Below are positions 32,009-41,993 of a stretch of 64,000 nt of DNA, in pieces. Below the pieces are notes generated by a model, which saw only the letters and a list, made by a program, of their open reading frames with translations, was not told where the DNA came from and made no database searches. This DNA is from Microcyclospora pomicola (taxonomy: Eukaryota > Ascomycota > Dothideomycetes > Capnodiales). Position numbers and translations under genes: made by a program. The DNA is taken from the NCBI GenBank assembly GCA_002786065.1, contig NHNY01000018.1:434001-498000 (forward strand), written 5' to 3'. Numbering within the stretch: position 1 is the stretch's first letter; each line of letters starts with the position of its first letter.

Positions 32009-33286
32009 TCACGCCCCCCCTCTCGGCGCTTGTTTCCACTTCTTGTAGCTTCGCACCGCAGCATTGACGGCCACGAACTTGCTCTGGGCAGGATCGTAGC
32101 AGCTCTGCACGTCCAGCATGAAGCGACCCTGGCTGCCGCGGATCTCGATCAGACCTTGCACGACAAACGAGCCTCGAGGTGGTTCTCCACGCTTGGGGTT
32201 CCATGACTTGGTCAAAGTTGCGCGGAAAACGTGTAATGCCACGGGAGGACTATCAGATTCTGTCCCGTTCCCAAGAAGATTGGGAATGGAGAGGCCGAAT
32301 GGTAGAGGAATCTTCTTCTCTTGATCTGATGTATGGGCGGGATTTCGTGCTGGCGCTTGGGTATTGGACATATCGGTGCCAGATGCTTGTGTATCGACCG
32401 AGCCTTTTCCTTGGGACCATTGCTGGTGCTTCTGCATCAATTCGATAGCTCGCTTGAACCGTTCCTCTGGATGTGCAGGATCCGCCTCATCCTCCCATCC
32501 TAATGCTCGCTTGAAGCGCCGATAGTTCATCCCCAAGGACACCTTGGACATGGCCCATACCGAGTCGAAGGCAGCTTGCGGCCACAAGGCTCGCTGTAGT
32601 CGCCACTGCTCTTCCTGGTTCAGCTTCTGCTGGCTCCATGCGATGAAGTCGTCGCCAATCTCGATCCCACTTCTCTCATATTCTTGGGGTGGCCCGTCTG
32701 GAAAGGAAGTGTCCAACCAGAACTTCCCTATCTTCGGCTCAGTTCCTAGCTGGCGCGTGATGAGCGGATGCTTCTTCGCTCCGTTGAGCACCAGTTGTAC
32801 CAGCTCATCGTTGATACGTTTCTGCCGCGGTTTATCCTTGGCGAACTTGACGAACTCTTGCCATTCTGGATCAGACCCACGATACCATGATCGAGGCAGC
32901 TTCTTCGACCAGGTCATGGGAATGAAGAGGCTATCCTCTTCAGCGTAGAAGGGTGGTCCATCCTCTTCTACTTCTTCCCCCTTCTCTGCCTCCTTCTCGT
33001 CGCCTTCCCCCTCTACCTCCTCCTCCTCATCCAAGAACTCGATTCCAATAAATCTTGACAGGACATTCAGGTAAGCATACCCGGCTCCAGCGTATAGCGC
33101 ATATGTCGCAGTCCGGCGGTAGCTCCAGCCGGGCTTCTTTAGGCGGACTGGCCTCAAATCCGAGTGCGATTCTGTGTAATTCCGGCGTGGATTTATGTTG
33201 CGACGCACGCTGCGAGTGGTGTGGCGTGGTATCGTGCGTAATTGCCCTATCGGCAAGGCTCGAGGGAGGCGATACATGACTGGCAT
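32009..33286 (-). CDS. Putative mitochondrial membrane protein, 425 aa, uncharacterised
   Basis: Single exon. The start is at 33286 or, three codons later, 33277 (MYRLPRALP). The N-terminus is Arg-rich without acids (RLPRALPIGQLRTIPRHTTRS), a likely mitochondrial presequence. A hydrophobic helix follows near residues 60-80 (ATYALYAGAGYAYLNVLSRF), then a Glu-rich acidic stretch (EEEEVEGEGDEKEAEKGEE). The body has DPEWQEFVKFAKDKPRQ, KHPLITRQLG and FWLDTSFPDGPPQEYERSGI. The C-terminus, ALHVFRATLTKSW ... FVVQGLIEIRGSQGRF, is beta-rich. I know no characterised family member; import and inner-membrane location are inference. Confidence 0.75.
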   Translation of the reverse strand: MPVMYRLPRALPIGQLRTIPRHTTRSVRRNINPRRNYTESHSDLRPVRLKKPGWSYRRTATYALYAGAGYAYLNVLSRFIGIEFLDEEEEVEGEGDEKEAEKGEEVEEDGPPFYAEEDSLFIPMTWSKKLPRSWYRGSDPEWQEFVKFAKDKPRQKRINDELVQLVLNGAKKHPLITRQLGTEPKIGKFWLDTSFPDGPPQEYERSGIEIGDDFIAWSQQKLNQEEQWRLQRALWPQAAFDSVWAMSKVSLGMNYRRFKRALGWEDEADPAHPEERFKRAIELMQKHQQWSQGKGSVDTQASGTDMSNTQAPARNPAHTSDQEKKIPLPFGLSIPNLLGNGTESDSPPVALHVFRATLTKSWNPKRGEPPRGSFVVQGLIEIRGSQGRFMLDVQSCYDPAQSKFVAVNAAVRSYKKWKQAPRGGA

Positions 33287-33624
33287 GCAGGCGATCGCTC
33301 AAGACAACACATGTAGAGAGTGCGCTGCGCCGACTCAAATGAATCGCCGGTATGAATCTATGTTCTGGCTCGACGCAAAGGATCGATGTAATATGTAAAG
33401 TGATAGGTGCCTGGATCTATACTATATGCAGTTCGTCATGTCCGGTAGAAACACATGGACGGGTGTGGGTGACGACGCGGAAGGTTGAGCGGCGGCGATC
33501 CGATACGATAAAGTCGTGGCAACGACGACGACATGTACTAGCGAAGTGAGAGCTTCACGAGGCAGCTTCACACGATCCGTCTACACCTCCCATTGACGCA
33601 CAAAGACCACCAACATCTATCGCC
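33287..33624. promoter_or_regulatory. Divergent promoter, 338 bp
   Basis: Head-to-head gap between the putative mitochondrial gene and the Vps3844 gene; role inferred from geometry. Confidence 0.45.
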
Positions 33625-34788
33625 ATGAAGTTGAGCAGCCCTGCCGTCGTGCTGCCAGCATTGTGCTGGTCTGCTTCCGCAGCAGTCCACGTCGTCTCGC
33701 ACCCGTCCACACACAGAGCGCATCCGGCCTCGCTAGATCCAGTCGCCGCACGAGTCGTGCTCGCGCATCGATTGGGGGTGGAAGGTTACCATAGTGCCGA
33801 CTTGAAGAGCAGCGATGCGATTGATGCGATCAACGCCCTTGGCCGACGGATATCACTGTTTGGAGCAAAGCAGCGTGAAGATGCAGAAGCATTCTTTTTG
33901 GTTGAAGGAGAAGCGCCTGTATCAGAAGATGGAGAAGGTAGGCACTGGTTTGCTGTTGGCCTTACCAATATAGCTGTACTGACGGATCCTACAGTTTTCG
34001 AAGTGAACACCTCCCCTAGCTCCAGCTCTACACGAGAACTATATCTCGACCTTGTCAAGCAAGCCGATCCCACCGCACATGCAACTCTATTAGCCGACGG
34101 TATTGCCAAGGGTTCCCACTACACAGGGACACATTACTTTGGCGTCTTCCAATCCACAGAAGATCTCGCCAACTTCTTTGCGTCGAAGCCCACGGCTCGC
34201 AAGTCTGCCACCATCATCTACTCTGGCGACTCTACCCGGGATGTGACTGGAAGTAGCTGGGGCACCTACGAGATGCCAGGCGCCGAGTCTCCTCTGCGAA
34301 AGCGCGATCAGCCTTTCGAAGCACCCCTCGAGCTGGAGCCCATCGCCCCCATCCACCAATCCGCGAACCCAGCGCTGTCCGCGCTCGCCAACTCCTCAAC
34401 TCGCCGTGTCGAGGGTATCCTGCCCGCCTGCTTCTCCTCCAAGTCGCTCTGCGAGAGCATGACGCGTAACTGCAGCGGCCACGGGCGCTGCTACCAGAAA
34501 TACACCGATGCCGCCGCCGACAAGAACTCGCCGGCGCGACAGTGCTTTGCCTGCCAATGCTCGGACCAGATCACGGAGAATGAGAACGGCAAGACGGTCA
34601 CGACACGGTGGGGCGGTCCGGCGTGTCAGAAGAAGGACATCAGCGTGCAGTTCTGGCTGATTGCGCTGTTCACCGTCGGGTTGGTGTTTACGATCATGTT
34701 CGCCATCGGCCAGATGATGGAGATGGGCGGACAGGAGCTGCCGTCGGTGATTGGAGCGGGTGTCAGTGGACCAGTGAAGCGGTCATGA
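33625..34788 (+). CDS. Vps3844-domain (DUF3844) type I membrane protein
   Basis: Secretory-pathway membrane protein; yeast relatives are linked to vacuolar protein sorting. Starts at ATG 33625 with a signal peptide (MKLSSPAVVLPALCWSASAA). The lumenal region ends in the diagnostic Cys-rich domain, about residues 270-340: ACFSSKSLCESMTRNCSGHGRCY, then CFACQCS and TRWGGPACQKKDISVQFW. A membrane helix (FWLIALFTVGLVFTIMFAIG) and a short cytosolic tail follow. 387 aa as read through. A 57-nt in-frame segment (33938-33994) has a gtagg donor and a tacag acceptor and could be an intron; removing it gives 368 aa with VFEV at the joint. The domain call is firm, the middle splice is not. Confidence 0.88.
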   Translation: MKLSSPAVVLPALCWSASAAVHVVSHPSTHRAHPASLDPVAARVVLAHRLGVEGYHSADLKSSDAIDAINALGRRISLFGAKQREDAEAFFLVEGEAPVSEDGEGRHWFAVGLTNIAVLTDPTVFEVNTSPSSSSTRELYLDLVKQADPTAHATLLADGIAKGSHYTGTHYFGVFQSTEDLANFFASKPTARKSATIIYSGDSTRDVTGSSWGTYEMPGAESPLRKRDQPFEAPLELEPIAPIHQSANPALSALANSSTRRVEGILPACFSSKSLCESMTRNCSGHGRCYQKYTDAAADKNSPARQCFACQCSDQITENENGKTVTTRWGGPACQKKDISVQFWLIALFTVGLVFTIMFAIGQMMEMGGQELPSVIGAGVSGPVKRS

Positions 34789-35198
34789 GAGGAGTAGAGG
34801 CACATCATGGGCAAGATGAGATGCATGTTCTGCTGTGGCGTTCGGGCAAGGTATGCAGTACTTAGTCGGTCGGCTTTTGTATAGAGATTAAGGGTACGTA
34901 TGTCAGATTCGATCGATACAGTTCTTATACACGGACTAGAATATGTGTGATCTACATGAGTATTCATCTACTTTCATTCGTAAGTGACCTTTACGCCGCG
35001 AAGTGGGCGCCTGCGTCCTACGATTCATCATACATGGCAAAGACCAGCGCAATTACCTGGTGATCATATTTCCGCAAAGGTAGAAGTCGACGGTGGTCTA
35101 CTAGCATTGACAACGTAATTTCATGACCTCATCGTCACATCCTCAAACTCAGTCGAACGTCCCCTACACCACTGCCCACAAACGTGACCCACCAAACC
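34789..35198. other. Intergenic region, convergent 3' ends
   Basis: Between the stops of the Vps3844 and SDR genes. No feature recognised. Confidence 0.5.
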
Positions 35199-36095
35199 TC
35201 AAGCCCGCTTAACCCCCGCCTGCTCAGCCTGCAGTCGTTTCGCGAACAAGGTGATCCCCATCAAGTCCTTCAACTGGCCGTCCAGCAGCCACACAGGAAG
35301 GAAGCTCGCCAACCACGCCGTGAACGCCGTCCCGCCGCTCCAGACCAGGTACGGCGGGCTCTTGCGAGTCAGCTGGGCCACGACGTCGCGCGCCCAGAGG
35401 TCGGCATCCACCGCGCTGCCCATGATGCCCTCGCCAGCCATGCGGCTCTCGAACTCGGCCTTGGCGAGACGATACGGCGAGTCGGCGGGGAGCGTCGGCC
35501 CACCACCAGTCTCGCCGCCGCTCCCCGCGACATTGGCGAAGAAATTCGTCCGCACGGCGCCCGTCTTGAGATCGACGACGCGGATGCCGAAGGGCTGCAG
35601 CTCGAGGCGCATGGTCTGGGTCAGCAGGGCGAGGGCGGCCTTGGAGGCGTTGTAGGCGGCCTGGACGGGGATGGGCAGCAGGGCGGCGATGGAGGTGTTG
35701 TTGGCGACGACGGCGCCGTGGCGGGACGCGCGCAGCAGCGGGAAGAAGTGCTGCGTCATGGGCACGACGGAGAAGACGTTGAGGTCGAAGAGACGGCGCA
35801 GCTCGGCGACGTCCATGTCGAGAATCGGCATCGAGTAGCCGCCGCCCGCGTTGTTGATCAGCATGTCGAGCCGGCCGTCGAGGAGCGTCGAGACTTCGCG
35901 GGCGGCGGCGCGGATGGAGGGTTCGGAGAGCACGTCGAGCTGTACCGTCTCGATGGCGCGCGTTCTCATCGCGCCCATCTTGCTGGGGTTGCGCGCGGTG
36001 GCGATGACGCGGAACCCGGCGTCTTGGAAGGCCACGGCCAGCGCGGCGCCGAGTCCGCCGTCGGAGCAGCCGGTGATCAGGACGGAGCGTTGCAT
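35199..36095 (-). CDS. Short-chain dehydrogenase/reductase (AYR1/17-beta-HSD-like)
   Basis: NAD(P)-dependent classical SDR, 298 aa, single exon, start ATG 36093-36095 (MQRSVLITGCSDGGLG). Cofactor motif TGCSDGGLG is a variant of TGxxxGxG. LDVLSEPS, NNAGGGYSMPI, the catalytic Ser in NNTSIAALLP, and YNASK with Tyr and Lys follow in order. A late hydrophobic stretch (WLASFLPVWLLDGQLKDLMG) could tether it to membranes or lipid droplets, as in 1-acyl-dihydroxyacetone-phosphate reductases. The substrate is not determinable. GC at third positions is very high. Confidence 0.88.
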   Translation of the reverse strand: MQRSVLITGCSDGGLGAALAVAFQDAGFRVIATARNPSKMGAMRTRAIETVQLDVLSEPSIRAAAREVSTLLDGRLDMLINNAGGGYSMPILDMDVAELRRLFDLNVFSVVPMTQHFFPLLRASRHGAVVANNTSIAALLPIPVQAAYNASKAALALLTQTMRLELQPFGIRVVDLKTGAVRTNFFANVAGSGGETGGGPTLPADSPYRLAKAEFESRMAGEGIMGSAVDADLWARDVVAQLTRKSPPYLVWSGGTAFTAWLASFLPVWLLDGQLKDLMGITLFAKRLQAEQAGVKRA

Positions 36096-36908
36096 GGCGG
36101 TGTCTGTGGGATTGGGTCAATGGTGAAGAGGGTGTGTTTCGTGCACGCCGAGACGGGACTGGTAAGGTATGCTGTCATCAATGCAACGAAGTGAATGAAA
36201 TGGAACAACAACTGTACGTGCCGACACACCAGAAATCGAGACCCAAGCGCTTGATCATATATACACACTTCGCTCGCCTACTCGTAGGACAGTATCTAGC
36301 CACTACAATACCAGCAGCAGTGTGCTTCCAATGACGAAGAAAAGAGTAGGAATCAAGAGACGCGGCGACATGAAGTCGGCCGACGGGAGCGGAAAGATGC
36401 ATCAGGTCCCGACTCCATGTCGATTCTGGACCAGGGAAGCTGAAGATTATCATTACATGTCAAGTCTTAGCACATCAACAGAAGAGTAGATGAGGTAGAG
36501 ACCTGATCAGACGACTGATGGACATGGGCAGTTTCGTTTCATTGGATATTGACAGTCAAAGTCGAGATTTTCTCGCTGGATCAGGGGTGGCCAAATGGTG
36601 GAAGGTAATCGTGAACGAGCTGCGATTCAAGTCACGGGTATCGATATGTTCGTGGTGACCTAGATGGTGGACTGTAAACTCAAGTCACTTATACCCCTAC
36701 ACTATCTACAAGCCTTCGTTTTTACATGGCCTGCCCAAGTAGCCAGGTAGTCCTATCATCATACTACATCTTCAAGATCGTGAATCGAGTCTTCGGCAGA
36801 ACTCGTAACGAGACACAAAGCGCTTGCAAGAAGCAGAAAAGACACATGGCATTTGGCAAAAAAATTGATCGGCAGTAGCATAGCAGACATCGTATTCACA
36901 TCAGATCA
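36096..36908. other. Intergenic region, 0.8 kb
   Basis: Upstream of the SDR gene and 3' flank of the RING gene. No gene or repeat recognised. Confidence 0.5.
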
Positions 36909-38239
36909 TCATCGTATCGTGCCCGCCTCGAGATCGCCGGGGCTCGTTTCCTCCACCGGGCCGTGGGCGCTGGTCGATGCGGGTTGACGGCGGCCGCCGA
37001 AGGGTAAGGAGGGCATGCGCATGCGCGACAGGAAGCCATCGTTGTTGTTGGTATTGCTGGGCGCTGAGACTGGATTGTCGTCTGTTCTGCTTGTTGGCGC
37101 TGGTTGTTGGGCGGTAGTAGTGGTGTTCGTGCGTCCTGAGAAGAATCGTGGGCCGGCGAACGATAGGTTGGGACGCATGGCGAAGCGGCCGTGTGTGCCT
37201 CTCCACGTCTGGGGAGGTTCGGCCGGTGCGCGGTTGCGGTGACTCCGGCGACCCGGCGCGGCATCCTCAGCATCGGGGCGTGTCTTGGGGACGTAGTAGT
37301 CGGCTTTGCAGAGGGGACAGCACGCGCGACGGCTGGTCAACCAGGGGTCGACGCATGCGGCGTGAAAGGCGTGGCCGCAGGTCAGCCCGCGCACATCATC
37401 CTCGTCTTCGAGCGTGTCGAGACAGATGGCGCAGGAGTCGCCAGGCGCAGTGAGCATCTCGGGTGCGGCGGCGGTGCGGATGGGGTCGTCCTCCTCGTCC
37501 TCCTCGTCGATCGTGCCGACCGAATTGCTCCGCGGGTTGAGAGTGAGGGCGGATTCGGCGGTGTCCGTTCGCTCGATCATCATCTTTTCCGGCACCTTTT
37601 CGCCAGACGACGCTGAGGCGTAGTATCCGCCATGAGGCACTTCACCCGCAACGGCATGTGCGTGGTCTTTCTGTGCTATGCTCAGCACCGTGTGTGGATG
37701 CGCCGACCCATCAGCTGAGTCCCGATCCTCCGCTCCCTCCACCACACCCTCTCGTATGCTTGCTGCCCGGCTCGGCGGCGCTGTAACTCCTCCCACCGCT
37801 GGCAGTCCCTCCGCCTCGCGCGTCGACATCCACGCCTTGTACTTGGTGAGCGGGAACCGTTCATTCACCTCCTCCATCGACATGAGCTTCTTCTCCCGCC
37901 TTCTCCGTTGCGGTCGCGACATGTTGGCCAGATCGATGGGCTCGCCATTCTCGCCGAGGGCTCGTGCTTGTCGGTTGCGTTGGTTGTATCGGAAGCAATA
38001 CTTCACTCCTACGATGATCCTGTATTCTGGTGTCAACGAAATGTGCAGTGCGCATGCGCGAGAGGGACGACCGACCATAGGTTCGTAAAGACCACGCCAA
38101 ATCCCAAGGCGACGAAAAACAGCAGAGGAGAGCTGGTCGGGCCGCCACGACTGCTACTTGAACCTGAAGATGTCGCGGCTGCGGCGGTCACGGCGGTGGT
38201 GGATGGGGTGTCTGCGGATGACAAGGTTGTGGATGACAT
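36909..38239 (-). CDS. RING-H2 E3 ubiquitin ligase, single-pass membrane protein
   Basis: Two exons, 38239-38076 and 38019-36909, joined across a 56-nt intron at FTNLW/IIVGVKYCF to give 424 aa. The N-terminus is Ser/Thr-rich; a membrane helix spans the splice joint (PLLFFVALGFGVVFTNLWIIVGVKYCF). A basic juxtamembrane region (RPQRRRREKKLMSMEE) is followed by a disordered acidic linker. At about residues 250-300 lies the RING-H2 domain: CAICLDTLEDEDDVRGL, CGHAFHAACVDPWL, CPLCKADYYVP. The C-terminus is low complexity. The layout is that of membrane-anchored RING ligases of the endomembrane system; the target is unknown. The reading frame stays open for about 160 codons upstream of the chosen ATG, so a longer N-terminus is possible. 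Confidence 0.85.
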
Positions 38240-40080
38240 GATTGCACGGTGAACGATGGTTCCGTCCAAGATGGTGGGTGTTGGAGAAGTATGCAGCGCA
38301 AGTGGTGTGTCTGACCATAAGTCCCACGAGGCTTCAAAGTCGTGCGCGAGATGTGTGTCAGATGCGCTGATCAGATGTCCAATGGCCGGGCGATTCCCGA
38401 TGAAGTGGTGCAATGCCTGCGCAGTCCAGATATGGCTGAAAATAGGAGGTACCGCGTGCAAGATACTAGAAACACCAGAAGCAAGGCTAGATCCTGTCGT
38501 CGTGGAGTCGGCCAGCTGAAGGGCTTGCGATGCTTCTGGCTGACGATTACCGCGCGGTGGGACTGATAAGCCGGCGTCGGGCGGCGCGAGCGTTGGACGA
38601 GGTCGATGCTGCGGGTTCACTTGTTGTAGAGGTGAGAGTGAAGATGGCGACGGCGAGAGATCTGGAGTGAAAGTGAGGCTGATCACGACGCCCGAGAGGG
38701 TGATGATGGTGGTGGCAGTCAACTAGTCCATGTACTCGTTTGTTTCTAGTCCCAAGCGAGCGGGTGGCGATACAGTAGTTCTAGTGAACTGCGGGCGGCG
38801 ACCAAGAACTTCGTGTGCTGGACCAACCTTGGCTACGGGGTCTACGGCAAGATGTATAACGTGTACCAATCCCATGCCAACACAAATCGCTGCGGCGGAC
38901 GATACTGTACTGTACGATGCGGCTACTATCATGATCGAATGGCAGCGCATGAAGAGTAGTATACGGTATAACTTCATGTCGTCGCAGTCGGGTCATTGGT
39001 GGTCTCGGCAGCGTCATGGATGATGTGGACACACTCACGCAGTTCGACGGCACACTGCCACCACCTTGTATCGATGGTGAGGACTCATGTCGGTACATAG
39101 TAGGTGTGAACTGGCATCGATCCTCCCGGGTGATCAATTCACCACCACCACGGTAGCTATGATTATCATCATCTCCTTGCCTCAATTTACATCAACTCCA
39201 TATCCGTAGAGAAAGGAATGCCATCCGCTTGAACCGAAGATGACGCCGTCCCCCTCCTCCACCAAGACTCCAAGACAAAGCGGGCCACGCACACTTCGTA
39301 CTGTACACAAATCCACGAATTCCACATGCAGCATCAGATCGCCGCGAAACCTGTTGCCCCTCTTCCGCCGCTTGATGAATCTTGATTTCGGGGCTGGGCC
39401 CGCCCACTGGTCTACTGATAGTACAGTAACAGTACCTTTACTATCGTCTTGTAGTGCGCAGTAGACCACCGGCGATAAAGCGGAGCACCGGGTCTTGCTT
39501 CCGAGGCACATACGTGCTGCATAAGCTGAAGGCTTGTTTCGGTTAGTGGGCGACCAGCGTGGTGCTTGGTTCCCTAGGCGTGGGGATTCGCGCGTGTCGG
39601 GGTCTGTAAGGACCTCGAGTAAAGTCTGATCATTACTGGATCTGTTTCGTGTTATGATATGTGTTTCTCGATTAGGTCGGTTCTGTCCATAGAGTAGGCG
39701 ATAAACTATCAATGATGAAGTGATGTCTCGAGTAAAGGTCCTTCTGGTATACAGGCTCCGTACGCACTATGAGAAGTAGGAACGACGAGACGTGCTGGGG
39801 AACGGGGACAGCAGCTTCAAGACAGGATCACAATGTATGGATGAATAAGACATCTGCCTATCGGAATGAATGCATCGATTCCACTCAGAAGTGTGGCCTG
39901 GCTTGTCAGCCTGATGTGCTGTCATTAGACAATTTCTTACAAAGAAAGACCTGGAGAGCCGAATACGCCATTCTTTCAATCCCTCTCATCGCCGCTTCCA
40001 GATCTAGGGTCGCAGGCTGATGATCCATACAACGCCCTGAAACGCCGTGCTCGTCCACAGACATAATCAAACACACCACA
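38240..40080. other. Long intergenic region, 1.8 kb
   Basis: Between the RING gene start and the ADK2 stop. It includes the possible N-terminal extension of the RING gene (to about 38722) and an open minus frame of about 176 codons at 39182-39712. That frame lacks an ATG at its head and any recognisable domain, so I do not call it. No RNA gene seen. Confidence 0.5.
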
Positions 40081-40936
40081 TCATTCCGCGAACCGCCGGC
40101 CGAACTCCTGGAAGATCTTCGGACTGATCTCGTCCGAGCTGTCGCCCTGCACCTTCCACAGCACCCCGAGCTTGTCGTAATGTTCCAGCAGCGGCGCCGC
40201 GTTGTCCTCGAACGACTGCAGCCGGGCCTGCCACACTTCGGGCTTGTCGTCGTCCCGCTGCACCAGCGGCTCGCCCGTCACGTCGTCGATCCCGGCCTCC
40301 TTGGGCGCGTTGTAGGTCGTGTTGTAGACTCGCCCGCTCTTCGGGTGGATCCAGCGGTTGCAGATCCGATCTAGGATGATGGAGGCGGGCGTGTGGATAT
40401 GGATGACCATGTTGATCGGTAGGAGCCCGTCAAGCTGAGTTGCTTGCGCCGCGTTGCGCGGGAAGCCGTCGAGGATGAAGGAGGCGTCTGGATGTTCGCT
40501 GTATTCGAACTCGGTGTCTTGCGTGTAGGGCATGGTCATGTAGTTGTCTTGGCTGGATGGGACGTAATCGGCCGCGACGGAGTTCAGGGTGATGGGCTTG
40601 GCGCCTTCGGTCGGCATGAGCCAGCCCCGGGTCGTGAGCGTGTTCCGAATCAGACGTAGGATCATGGAGTCCGGGACCAGTTGGCCTCGCGACATGAGCG
40701 ACTCGGCTTGGATGCCTGGATGGTCACGCGACATCAGCGCACGGCTCATCGTGGGGTTTCCAGCAAAGATCCGACATACCTAATGGTGTCCTGTTCCTGA
40801 CATTCTCCCGTAGCAAGTCTCCAGAGCTGATTGAGGACAACTGCGGGAACTTCTTGAGCATGCGCTCGGTCTGTGTGCCCTTGCCTACCCCCGGCGCACC
40901 GACTAGGATGATCCGAGCTGCTCGTCGAAGCTGCAT
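40081..40936 (-). CDS. ADK2: Mitochondrial adenylate kinase family (GTP:AMP phosphotransferase)
   Basis: Nucleoside monophosphate kinase; the long-LID type of the mitochondrial matrix usually uses GTP to phosphorylate AMP. Exons 40936-40780 and 40715-40081 join at TPLG/IQAESLMS to give 263 aa. The P-loop GAPGVGKGTQ is at residues 13-22. ISSGDLLRENV and MSRGQLVPDSMIL of the NMP-binding part follow; then FILDGFPRNAAQATQLD; DRICNRWIHPKSGRVYN opens the long LID; DDDKPEVWQARLQSF closes it. LID zinc cysteines are absent, as in fungal enzymes. An insertion of about 30 residues precedes the DGFPR motif (QDNYMTMPYTQDTEFEYSEH). Confidence 0.92.
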
Positions 40937-41993
40937 CTTAGTGGTGGGAGGTGTGATTGACTGTGCGGCCGCCTAGGTATTGTAGCGCTTGTCGTACGCT
41001 GCCTCAAGTGTGACAGATTTTGGATAATACAACTAGGAGATGTTGGAGCAATGGGGTATGAGCCAGGTCACGTAGGCACTCGCAGGCCTGGGAATGCGGT
41101 ATCGACTAGCTGGTATCGGACGACATGGTCACTGTAGCTTGACGACGTCTCGAGGTGTGCAGTGTTTGATCGTTAATCAATTGATCGCAAAGTGTTGAGC
41201 GTGGAACGGATACGCAAGACAGAGGTGTTGTTGAGAGGGTCCGCAATCAGCTACATGTACTTCAACGACCGCGCCCGCTTTCGCCAAGAAGTCCAGGACC
41301 AGACGTCTGACGGATGTCAATCTGGTCTCATCCCCGACCTCTTCCGACTCCGCAACACCGAGGCATCCCATCTTCACTGCTGCATATGGATACACTGAAG
41401 CTCCGGTGGACAGTTGAGGTCAGAGAAAGTTTGTTGCTGCTGCTGATGCAGAAAGACTGCATGTTCGTTGTTCCGAGGACAGGCCTCGGAAGTCCACTCG
41501 CGGTAGGCTGCACGTCAGCACATAGGCAGATGGACATACAATAGACGTAGTAGACAGGACGGAAGTGAACGACAGAATTGAACGATTCTCATGTCATGAA
41601 TCGCATTGCACATACACATGCACATGAGATCGTCAAGAGAGAATGTCATGCCAATGCAACGATGAGGTACACACTGTCTGTGAGCAAGTCCTGGTTCATG
41701 TCTTCTACCTGACTTGCTGTATCTCCTCATGTCCAGCCAAGATATGTGAGGGAACGTGGTCCACCGATCAACAGTCATGGAATAATGCTGTCTCCGATAA
41801 AGTATCATCAAGCATTGTTGGAACGGAAGAAAAGTGCATACCCATTCTGTGTTGTCTAACGAAGTGGAAATCCATTCCTCGGCCGGAGTCGGACTTTGCT
41901 CGATGTCACCATCTGAGAAGGCAATAGTGGTAATAGTGCAACTAGACATCAGCATTTGCAGTCTGATTGCGTTCAAGTTTTATCTCTTGGAGT
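40937..41993. other. Intergenic region, 1.1 kb
   Basis: Divergent gap between ADK2 (minus) and the ChaC gene (plus). Only short frames with no recognisable content. Confidence 0.5.

Noticed and set aside
39182-39712. A 176-codon minus-strand gene
   Set aside because: It begins at TTG rather than ATG and has no recognisable domain or coding bias.
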